NCBI GenBank assembly: GCA_004380135.1
Contig: QXCR01000021.1
Coordinates: 186,001-250,000 of the forward strand
Length of the DNA: 64,000 nucleotides
Origin: Stemphylium vesicarium
Lineage: Eukaryota > Ascomycota > Dothideomycetes > Pleosporales > Pleosporaceae
Direction: 5' to 3'
In this document: piece after piece, positions 55,546-64,000 of the stretch
Layout: each line of letters starts with the position of its first letter
Position numbering within the stretch: position 1 is the stretch's first letter
Translations under genes and position numbers: made by a program
The notes under the pieces: model-generated
What the model was told of the DNA's origin: nothing
The model's input: only the letters and a program-made list of their open reading frames with translations
Database searches by the model: none

Positions 55546-56675
55546 TTGTAGTGGTGGTGCTGTTGGCTTGCACTTACATACGTTGGGGTTATCGTGGCTG
55601 CCTGGCAGTGGCCAGTACTGCAGGTCTCCGGATCCCAATGGATCAATGTCTCCCCTGATACCTATCCTGGCGTTTAATGGGTGGCCTTGATTATTCCTAC
55701 ATGGCGTTTACTGTGGGCTTCGGGCTTCGGGATTACGGGCTGAGGGGGAAGGAGGAGTTCCTTTGCTGGTTTCCACTGCATGATACCCCCCATCTTTTCT
55801 TTTCACTGCATGTCATTGCATGCATTACGAACTTGGGAGGCTATCAAATTTTTGCCCTATTTTCCTTTTCTCTTTATACGTTATAGATTTTTCGGCCACT
55901 TGCGTGGTGGCCTTCTTGCTCCATACGTCTGTCTTCCTAGGCATAGATAAAACTACAATCTATTCTTGAAAAGCAATCCCGAGCTCCAGAGTGAGAATCC
56001 TACAGTTGAGAATATACATCCGTGCATGGATTACCCCGCCATACAGCCGACGTTGCGCAGGAGGGGTAAAGAAAATAAATTGCGTGTTCCCTGCGTGGAT
56101 GCCTCAAAGTCTGCCTCAAAGTCTGCCTCAAAGTCTGCCTCAAAGTCTGCCTCAAAGCCTGCCTCAGGCTCAACTCACCGGTACGGACCCACCCCCCTTC
56201 CAATATTGTGGACGGACCCAGTGTATCTCTTGCATGCATATGCATGACAATAAATGGATACCTTTTACCTTCGCTTAGGAAATTTCAGAAGATCTGGAAT
56301 ACGCGGGTTGTAGTTCTGTTCGGTGGTAGGAGCTAGGGTAAGGCTGACTGGTGCGCGAGTCAGTGGTGCAGGATTGTCTTATGCCGGTGATGTACTCGGT
56401 AATCGAAGTTGCACTGTAAATGTTTTCCAAGCTGTGTGAGAGAGTTTGGGGAGTTTTTAGTAGATTTGCGGAATGGTAGGAAGGGTTGTCGTTGTGTACG
56501 TTTCACTGGAATAAATGCTCACGGCAGGGAGGACGAATTTTTGGACAAGATAGAGGATAATTTGACAGATTAAACCCTATGCAATAATGAAGTCTCGAGC
56601 TAGAATACAGAATGTACAATATGTAAAACAATCAACAAGAAAAGAATACGTCGCAAAAATGCATCATCCAACTCG
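55546..56675. other. Spacer with tandem repeat
   Basis: This is a 1.1-kb stretch between two facing genes. It contains the 12-bp repeat array at 56100-56171. No gene is supported. Confidence 0.45.
56100..56171. repeat. 12-bp tandem repeat, six copies
   Basis: The unit is TGCCTCAAAGTC. The first four copies are identical and the last two diverge (AAAGCC, then AGGCTC). Since the unit is four codons, one frame reads as Ser-Ala-Ser-Lys repeats, but no gene is supported around it. Confidence 0.95.
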
Positions 56676-58469
56676 TCAATACAACTCATCCCACCGCGTG
56701 CCCCTTTTCACACTGCACCCTTTCTTCCCATCTTCCCTCACCATCTCATCCCCGTCATCCCCGTCATCCACCTCCTCACCCCCACCCATCCCCTCCTTCT
56801 CCCACTCCTCCCTCTCCTCAACCCTAACCTCCTCATCCACGCCGTCAAACCTCTTCCCATCAAACCCCCCATCCCCATACGCTCCATACATAGACTTGCG
56901 ACTCGGCCTCGGCACCAACCCCGCTCTAAACACCACGCTCTCCTCGCCATCTCCAACCAAACCCTCCTCCTCATCATCAATAGCAAAAGGATCGGAACCC
57001 GGATCTGCACCAAGCAGTCTCCGGTACTTTTCTATCCTGGCCTCTTGCGTCTCGATGGGGTTGTAGATGGGGTTGTCGAGCGGGCTGATGTAGTTGGCGC
57101 GCGCAGAGGGGCCGCCTGTGTAGGAGAGGATTGTTCTTGTTTCTGTGAGGGAGGGCGAGGGCGAACACGTGGTTGTTAGGGGAGAGATGAAGGAATCTTG
57201 ACGCACATTAGGCCTGGAGTCTTGGAAGGTAGAGTGTGTGGAAGGGGCTTTTCGGGGTGGTACAAGCTTTCTTGGTATGAGGAATTCTGGTGGGGCGGGA
57301 GCGGAAGTGACGACGGAGATGGAGTCGCTTGGTTGCAGGGTCCCCATCGAGAGGTGGTTCATGTTACCTTGGACCTGTGAGGCGTTGGATGTTCGGAATG
57401 CTGGGTGTATGTCTAGTTGGTTCTGTGGAACGGTAGAGGTGCGGCTGCGCATGCGGGACATCGCAAAACCCAGGGGCTCAGCTGGGGTCAATGGAATCTC
57501 GCTGGTTGGACGAGCGTTTGGTCCTACTTTAGGGTCTGGTAGGTTGGCGAGATGACGCTGGTTGGTTCTATAAGCCTCAGAAGTACCGCTATCAGATAGA
57601 TGGAGTCTGCTATCTTGGCTACTAGACTTACTCGTAGCCACAGAATGGCTCATGCTTCGACTAGATATCGAATATGTGAGTGTATTCTGTGTCGTTGTGC
57701 CGGAGAGTGAGTAAAACTGCTCACGTTGCTCTTGCTTCCATTGTAGCCGCACACGCTTCAGGAGCATTCCCATGTCACCGGCTTTGAAGAGGGTAGTATC
57801 GCCACCGCGCGTCTTCCTCAGCCAGTACCTGACGAAACGAACACGTTTCGAACTCGTCTTGTCCCAGCCAACGGCACTGCGGAGAGTATCTACAGTACTC
57901 AAGTGCTTGGTATGGAGACGACCGACCAGACCGGCAAAGAGAGCGAAAAGAACATCTTCATCGGAGCCTATACGTGCCATCATGCAAGGAGGGCACTGGT
58001 CTTTTTGGTAATGCCACTTTGAGCCACAATGAATGGGCTCACGCCCGGGAGGCGGGCAAGCCTCAAGGATGAAGTCTTTGCGCCACATCTCCAGCACGGG
58101 CTCTAGCTGACGAATCTTCCACTCATGTTCCGCAGTTAGATGACCAGTCATGATAAGCGGGTATAGGAACTTGCCAATCGCCCCCTCGAATTCGTGCTTC
58201 AGCCATGCCCAGATGTCGTTGATAAGATGGGCGTTGAGGCCTTTGTGGAGGGAGCATAGGTTGCCTGAAGAGCTAAAGGATAAGGGGGAAGAGCGAAGGC
58301 GACGCGGAAGCTCTTGGATGTCTTGCTTTGTGTGTTTTCGATACAACGCTTCCTTGCGCTCGTAGCGTTCTTCGCCAGGAGCGGGAACATCTCGCAGGAT
58401 GCGGACGAGGCGTTTCATGTCGCCGTTTGTTAGACGGCGCGTGTCCATCCTGTGCAAGAATGAAACCAT
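56676..58469 (-). CDS. Large uncharacterised protein, 597 residues
   Basis: This is an uninterrupted frame. The N-terminal half (1 to about 270) looks folded: helices, a conserved-looking TGHLTAEHEWKIRQLEPVLEMW, and a Cys/His cluster (EACPPPGREPIHCGSKWHYQKDQCPPCMM, about 138-165) that might bind zinc. The second half is a long disordered Ser/Thr/Pro region with acidic and basic patches, ending in a run rich in Glu/Asp/Gly (EEWEKEGMGGGEEVDDGDD). There is no signal peptide or membrane helix. No family is recognised. The first Met (MVSFLHRMD) is used; Met 8 is also possible. Confidence 0.7.
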   Translation of the reverse strand: MVSFLHRMDTRRLTNGDMKRLVRILRDVPAPGEERYERKEALYRKHTKQDIQELPRRLRSSPLSFSSSGNLCSLHKGLNAHLINDIWAWLKHEFEGAIGKFLYPLIMTGHLTAEHEWKIRQLEPVLEMWRKDFILEACPPPGREPIHCGSKWHYQKDQCPPCMMARIGSDEDVLFALFAGLVGRLHTKHLSTVDTLRSAVGWDKTSSKRVRFVRYWLRKTRGGDTTLFKAGDMGMLLKRVRLQWKQEQREQFYSLSGTTTQNTLTYSISSRSMSHSVATSKSSSQDSRLHLSDSGTSEAYRTNQRHLANLPDPKVGPNARPTSEIPLTPAEPLGFAMSRMRSRTSTVPQNQLDIHPAFRTSNASQVQGNMNHLSMGTLQPSDSISVVTSAPAPPEFLIPRKLVPPRKAPSTHSTFQDSRPNVRQDSFISPLTTTCSPSPSLTETRTILSYTGGPSARANYISPLDNPIYNPIETQEARIEKYRRLLGADPGSDPFAIDDEEEGLVGDGEESVVFRAGLVPRPSRKSMYGAYGDGGFDGKRFDGVDEEVRVEEREEWEKEGMGGGEEVDDGDDGDEMVREDGKKGCSVKRGTRWDELY

Positions 58470-59214
58470 TGTGATTGTGCTTGAGATAATTTCTTTGTGG
58501 TCTTGCTGCGTTGTAAGGAATGTGGGAGAAAGAGCGCACGGACCGTCCGATGACAGTAGGGCAGAAAATGGGGGTTGAAAAAGGCGACGCGGTGTGGCAT
58601 GGTGAGTGAACTATGCGGTAGTTGATTGAAGAGCCTGATACGTTGTGAACATACATAGGAATGTATCAGATCTGTTCCCGTGAGAGCTCCTAGGGCTCAC
58701 GTGCGCAAGAAACAAGGAGTGGCCATGGGCGTTTTCCTCTGAGGAAAGAAGCCCGATTAAGCTGCAGGTGTGAGAGTGGATGTGGATCTAAGACGAACAG
58801 TAAGACCGGAGGCCTTCTCAGACAAAGATGCAATGTGGCAGATTTCAGGTGTCGCTGAGCAGTGAAAAGGCCAGTCGTAGCAGCCTCTGGCCTCCACAGT
58901 GAGCGAAACGAAGGGGGGGTATGGGATGTGGACGAAATCGTGATGGAATAAACGATAGAGTTCAAATTCGATGTATCAAAACATGCAGTAAACGCCATCC
59001 CAGGATCGTACAATACATAAGCGAACGATGACGGAGAATAGCCGTATCCCAAATGGCGCAATGACCAGAGCGAGGTTGAAACCTCCAGAAAATGCAAGAA
59101 AGTAATACACTGGGGCGAATGCATAGCAAACGTCCGCATGCTCTCCATCAAAACTACACATTACCTATAGCAGCCCGAATGATGTTTGTTTACACATGAA
59201 ATAAGCCAGTAAAA
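58470..59214. other. Spacer between two minus-strand genes
   Basis: This holds the promoter of the 597-residue protein and the 3' side of SUR2. Overlapping minus-strand frames at 58690-59161 have no features. No gene is supported. Confidence 0.4.
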
Positions 59215-60580
59215 TCAATGTGAACTTTCTAAGCCCAAAACATTGGCTCTCCTACCATGTAGGTTCTGGTTGACTTTGTTTGTCAAATCCTTGAAATTGG
59301 TGCCGGCCGTTGATGAGATGCTGTTCGCCTTCTTTCGCGAAATTCTGGGTGTTGAAGCTCCTCGGGGTAGTGAGGCCTCGTCTTGGGATATGCTAGAGGC
59401 TGTCGCAGTAGTCGCCGGCACAGCGGTAGCTCCATTCTCCTTCTCCTGGTCAAACTTCTGCTGCGCGGTTAAACGTGCACGCTCGTATTTTGCAGCCACA
59501 TCGCCCTTGTACATGGTACCACCAATGCGGTCGAGGTAGACGAAGAAGGGTTGTGAGAAGTTGGTCTTGATACCCCAGCTCTGATGGTGAATGTCATGGT
59601 ATGCGGCGTTGTTGGGGAAGATCCAGTGGATAGGGTCGTAGGGGAATGCGTAACCGCCGTGGTCCATTACTGTCTTGATGGTTGACCCAGTGAAGAACCA
59701 CATGGATTGGCGCATAGTGAGACCGGTCAGGAGGTAGCTAAGGCCAGCGCCGAGGGTGTCTAGCGCGAATCCTTCGATGGGGTGGTTGTACAGCGCGCCG
59801 TAGGCATAGGGAACGTAAAGACGGTGGTGACGGGAGTGGAAGGTTACTATGTATGTTAGCCAAGAATCAGGGTGTCAAAACAGGGCGAGGCCTACCGTAT
59901 AGCCATTTGTTCAGGTGCATTGCGCGATGCAACATGTACTCCCACGCGTCCATGATGACAATGGCGGCGCTGAACTGGATGGCAGGGATAGCGTACCAGT
60001 AGGCAAAGCTAGCAACCGCCAGTTCCCACGAGGCAAAAGCAGGGACCAGAGTTTGCTCTCCTGCGATGGTCGCTGTCTGCAGCAGCGCGGGGTATCTGCC
60101 TCCGGCAAGGAAAGAAGAGAGCATTGGCTGCGATGACGCGACCTTTGATGCCAAGGCGACTGGGTTGACGCCTACCGCAGACAAGACGTAGGGGACTGCG
60201 CGCTGGGCGAGGCGGATCTTTTGGGCATACCAAGCCACATCGTAGTCGGCCTTTCCAGTGGTTGGGGCGTCATCGAAAAGAGAAAGGCTGAAGGATGCTA
60301 CGATCTGAATGACCTGCTGGAGTATGACGTCGCGCAGGACTTCGTACCGCGAGACGTGGTTGCGCTTCAAGACTTCAGCTGGCGTATGCAAGCGATATTG
60401 CGGGAACAAGTCGAATACGTCAATGACGTGAAACATCAGCGACACGAGCCAGTATCCGACAACGGGCAGTGCCGCCTGTATGAAAGCATCAGATACCCAT
60501 GATGTGAGAGGCTGGAGAGGCTCTAGGGTGTAGTCGGGCAGCGGTGGTAGGTCGTAGGATGTGATGTTTGCGCTCGCCAT
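59215..60580 (-). CDS. SUR2: Sphinganine C4-hydroxylase
   Basis: This ER membrane diiron enzyme converts dihydrosphingosine to phytosphingosine in sphingolipid synthesis. Exons (minus strand) are 60580-59896 and 59846-59215, giving 438 residues. Several membrane helices precede the fatty-acid-hydroxylase histidine boxes: box 1 HRAMH (218-222), box 2 HSRHH (232-236, directly after the intron) and box 3 HDIHH (312-316). The segment AYGALYNHPIEGFALDTLGAGLSYL is typical of Sur2-type enzymes and holds a further His (250). The C-terminal ~75 residues after KGDVAAKYERARL are a polar extension, longer than in yeast. The 49-nt intron is in frame. Confidence 0.92.
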
Positions 60581-61247
60581 GGTGCGGCGATGGGGCTCGA
60601 AGGGAGCAGATTATGGATTACAGACGTATTTATGTGACGAGAAGAAGTGGCGCAGAGCGGTCGGTGACGACGATGATGAGCGTCTGTAGTGTGCTCGTCA
60701 ACGCAGGGCCAGCTTCAGGGCGACGGACGACGGAGCAGGACCGGAAGCCGCGGACCAAGGAAATTAGGGAGAAGGCGCGATGCAGCGGATGCGTGGATGG
60801 CGATTATGTGTGTTTGGGACAACAATGGCGTGTATCGAGTGTCCGGAGCTCAGAAAGGAGAGGCTGAGGTGAGCAGAGCGGTGTTTGGGAGAAAGTCGTG
60901 TGAGGGTGGTGCTGCGGCGTGCCTGTGACAGACAGGAGCATGGCGGCGGCCGGGGGTCGGGTACGATATACGGCGCATCATGACATTTCGCGTGCCGAGA
61001 CGACCGGGCGAAAGCCGTCTTCCCTCCCTTCGCCACCGCCAGCCTAGCCCAGCCACGGATGGCGCTAGTGACGCTTGAAGCCTAGCGCGCTAGAACACCC
61101 AATTTTCGACCCCACCAAATTCTCTCTCACGCCCTTATAGTCCCGCGCTTCCTTTCCGCTGCAGTGAAGAAAGATTCCTCGACTGCCAGCCCCCGACCAC
61201 TTCACTCTCTTTCCCATTCCAGTCTCACATTTACCCCTACCGCCACC
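60581..61247. promoter_or_regulatory. Divergent promoter region, SUR2 / TCTP
   Basis: This is a 667-base spacer between divergent genes. The last ~100 bases before the TCTP ATG are strongly pyrimidine-rich (CTCTCTTTCCCATTCC), as in highly expressed translation-related genes, and the start sits in CCGCCACC context. Confidence 0.5.
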
Positions 61248-62002
61248 ATGATCATTTACAAGGTGCGTTGCTGCCCGCGCGCCCTGGCTGCGTCGCTCCT
61301 GGCTGCGCAACTACCCCGCCTTCGCTGTTCCGCTTCACTGTGCACTGTGCGCAGTGAATAGGACACCACTCCTCGCTTCAGGCGCATAGTATTGACATGT
61401 TCGCAGGACACCATCACTGGCGACGAGATCATCTCCGACTCGTACAACCTCAAGGAGATCGACGGCGTCGTCTACGAGGCCGACTGCACCAAGATCACTG
61501 TTGGAGGAGAGTCATTCGGTGCGTACTAGTCATACCGCCCTGCATCTACTAGTCTAACAGCCCCTAGATACTGGTGCCAATGCTTCCGCCGAGGAGCAAG
61601 AGGAGGGTGCCGACGACCAGCAGGAGACCAAGATCGATGTCGTCTACTCTTTCCGCCTGAACGAGACCGGCTTCGACAAGAAGGGATACCTCACCTACCT
61701 CAAGGGTAGGACACACCAACACACTCCTTCAAATACCGCAGTACTGACAGTGAGCAGGCTACATGAAGGCAGTCAAGGAGTCCCTCAAGTCCAAGGGTGC
61801 CGATGATGCCACCATCAAGGACTTTGAGACCAAGGCCGCTGGCTACGCCAAGAAGATCATTGGCAACTTCAAGGACTACGAGTTCTTCACCGGCGAGTCC
61901 ATGAACCCCGACGGCATGATCGTCCTCCTCAACTACCGTGAGGACGGTGTCACTCCTTACGTTACCATCTGGAAGCACGGTCTTGATGAGATGAAGGTTT
62001 AA
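61248..62002 (+). CDS. TMA19: Translationally controlled tumour protein (TCTP)
   Basis: This is a conserved, abundant cytosolic protein linked to ribosomes and to growth and stress control. Exons are 61248-61262 (five codons, MIIYK), 61407-61518, 61568-61705 and 61758-62002, giving 169 residues, the standard length. The TCTP fold is clear: ITGDEIISDSYNLKEIDGVVYE, an acidic loop (SAEEQEEGADDQQE), the helical hairpin around YMKAVKESLKSKG and NFKDYEFFTGESMNPDGMIV, and the TPYVTIWKHGLDEMKV end with the signature near YREDG. All introns (144, 49 and 52 nt) keep frame. Confidence 0.95.
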
Positions 62003-62587
62003 GCTTGGGGAGCTTAAGGCGCGGGTCGGTTTATGGTTCATTTTGAATTTTACGAATACCTATTGCATGGTTGGGATATCCGCCAAAGTGCGAAAAGTCA
62101 CATGGCACAAATTTAGACGACCGTTATGGAGTCATATGTGACACGATATTCTTTGTTCCCATTTCGCATTACCTTTACCATATCTGCGGGTGCCACTGTT
62201 GCGCTCTGCACGTGTTTTATGACCTCGAGTGCTGTCAGGGAGTACCCATGTGACGTTAGCATTGACCCAGCTCATATAGCTAACATTAACATTCCTACTC
62301 CTGCATCGCTTGCACCACTACTATGACTCCTCTGTTGGCTTCTATTGGGCGTTTGGCTCGGCGACGTGAAAGCGCATGTCTCGTGATAGCGCGTAGACGC
62401 GCCGCGCACAGACCTCCCTCATCATCACCCAGCAACAGCAGCCTCAGGCAAACATCCCCAGCCTTGGACGTCTTACCCCACCTAACTTTGCTATTCTCTA
62501 CATCCTAATACTCCTTGCCCATATTCTTAAGAGCGATTACCTTTTCGTTTAATGCTGCCTCGCACATAGTGACAGCTACTGCCCCGC
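62003..62587. other. Spacer, TCTP to right-edge gene
   Basis: This contains the TCTP 3' untranslated region and the promoter of the last gene. No gene is seen. Confidence 0.4.
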
Positions 62588-64000
62588 ATGCCGGCGGCCC
62601 ACGGTAGGGCAAAGGGTCCAGTCGCTCCCGAGGCCGTCCCGCCTCCAGCCACACCCCACCACCTACGATCTGGAGCACGCATTGATGATCTGATACGCCG
62701 CCTTGAAGCAGACTGGAGCCTAGGCCTCAAGCTTCATGGCGTTTACTCGCCTAACAAGCCGCGTGACACACCCGATAAGATCAATGTCCATGTTCAGCGC
62801 CTGTTCTATCGGAATCAGCCAGCTCTCAATGACGCGATTGCAAAATTCGAACTCGATGCCCCAAGTTGGAAACATGAGGAGCGCTTGAGTTTGCTTCATG
62901 AGTTACTTTCTGATGCGGCTAACAAAGACAAGTCGGCATCAAAGGTCATTACGCCGACAATTGGTCAGAGGAAGAGTCTCACATCATCCTTTCGTGGTTA
63001 GTACACCCTTTCCTTTTGCATAACGGCGTGGATACCCACACTTGGCCACGTGTGACTACCTTATGATCGGTACGATACCGCCTTGATTTGAGCCAATCTT
63101 GCGACTCACATAATGCGCATATGGCATGCACTTGCTCTGCAGACGCCCTGAACCTTTCCTCTGGCACCTTAACAATCAGTTCCTTCCCCCCTGGGCGTTC
63201 AGCAAAAACAAGGCACATGCAAAGTAAAAAGCACTGACATCTTGACAGAAGCAAGCAAGCCAGCCAATCCATCGCGACGTGACCGAAGAAATGAGCGGGA
63301 ATCGTGTGAGTCGTATACAACCGCTATAGACCCAGGATCTCCCACAGATGATGATGATGCTGGAGATGAGATGAACGAGTACTTCGAGGCACGCTCGCCA
63401 TCTCCATCTCCATCTTCCAGGTCAGCATATACATTGCTCCAGGCAAGTAACAATGTCTCTTTACACATTACTAGAAAGCGAACCTCGGAAAATCCTGATA
63501 ACTCTGGGAATTCATCGAAGTTGACGAAAACTTTAAAAGGGAAACAGGCCGTCAAGGCTGTCACATCGTCAAACAATACAAAGCCCCAGTTCGAGATACC
63601 GATCCTTGCAATGACCCCCTCTTTCCATGCAGACCTTAGCGAATCGTCTTCGGCAAACACGTCTTTCAACAATACCACTTTTTCTTCCCAGCAGACTGTC
63701 AACACTACAAAAACTTCCTTCACATCCTACAGTGGGGATGCTGACGCCTGCGGAGAAGGTCTGCTGAGGCCCAAGCTGACAAGGACGAGTTCTACTAATA
63801 TGGGCTCGCTGGATGATGATGATCTCATTGGAGCCGTGACTCATTCTAGAATTTCACGCTCGAATTACGGAGTTTTCGAGCAAGATATCCAAAAAGACCT
63901 TAACGAAAACTTCTCTCAAGAGAGTAGTGGGCAAAGCAGGTCTACCTTTGGCTCTGTAGACGAAGATGAGCTTCTCTATAAATCATTCGAAGTCGAGAAT
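62588..64000 (+). CDS. 5' part of a large protein, cut by the window edge
   Basis: Exon 1 is 62588-62996; a 252-nt intron (GTTAGT donor, TTGACAG acceptor) leads to exon 2 from 63249, open to the window end. A 54-nt in-frame segment at about 63421-63474 (GTCAGC...ACTAG) could be a further intron. The N-terminal ~135 residues look folded: IDDLIRRLEADWSLGLKLHGV and NDAIAKFELDAPSW with helices. The next part is Ser/Asp-rich and disordered (TDDDDAGDEMNEYFEARSPSPSPSS; LDDDDLIGAVT). No domain is reached. The N-terminal style reminds me of fungal RNA-dependent RNA polymerases, but this is a guess without a motif to support it. Confidence 0.6.

Noticed and set aside
55966..56278. Frames with SASK or LPQS repeats over the 12-bp array
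   Set aside because: The repeat gives open frames in several phases. There is no conserved sequence on either side and no splice or start support.

Overview
This window looks like nuclear DNA of a filamentous ascomycete, most likely a dothideomycete of the Pleosporales type. The evidence is compact genes with short introns (mostly 46-93 nt, GTRNGT donors, YAG acceptors), fungal housekeeping genes on both strands, a conidiation-specific con-10 gene, a secreted AA11-type LPMO and a Tc1/mariner element. The class-level placement is an impression from protein style; no search was run.

Left part (1-25.9 kb). A secreted cupin (900-1781) and a short decayed gene (2115-2612, minus) precede a double-BTB protein (3656-6171). 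A glutathione S-transferase (minus) and a small complex I subunit (plus) diverge from one promoter region near 8 kb. A SNF2-helicase relic lies at 10.6-10.9 kb. Next comes a conserved block: mitochondrial phosphate carrier, an intronless protein of unknown function, the pre-mRNA 3'-end endonuclease YSH1/CPSF73 diverging from TFIID subunit TAF4, an HSPA12-like Hsp70-family ATPase with a proline-rich head, and a small tail-anchored protein.

Middle part (26-46.5 kb). This stretch is looser and carries decayed genes. An SRR1-like gene has two in-frame TGA codons. An aminoglycoside-phosphotransferase (APH)-family gene has a stop, a frameshift and an apparent internal deletion. Another unknown reading frame is broken at 35.5-36.8 kb. 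Between and around them lie an MFS transporter, con-10, an AA11-like LPMO, a complete but inactivated 1.5-kb Tc1/mariner transposon with 27-bp terminal inverted repeats and a TA duplication, and a hemerythrin-like protein that has lost its metal-ligand core. LEU2, with six exons including a 20-nt one, closes the section.

Right part (46.5-64 kb). A gene-poor stretch of about 4.6 kb is followed by a small two-exon protein, a BTB protein, a decayed fragment, a VWA-domain protein, a large uncharacterised protein, the sphingolipid C4-hydroxylase SUR2, the ribosome-associated protein TCTP and the 5' end of a large Ser-rich protein cut by the window edge.

The genes do not form an obvious pathway cluster. 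The most informative pattern is the alternation of intact conserved blocks with patches of coding relics. Several disabling changes are C-to-T type (CAG to TAG or TGG to TAG, and CGA to TGA), which fits repeat-induced mutation or 5-methylcytosine decay. I saw no clear tRNA, rRNA, CRISPR or viral feature.
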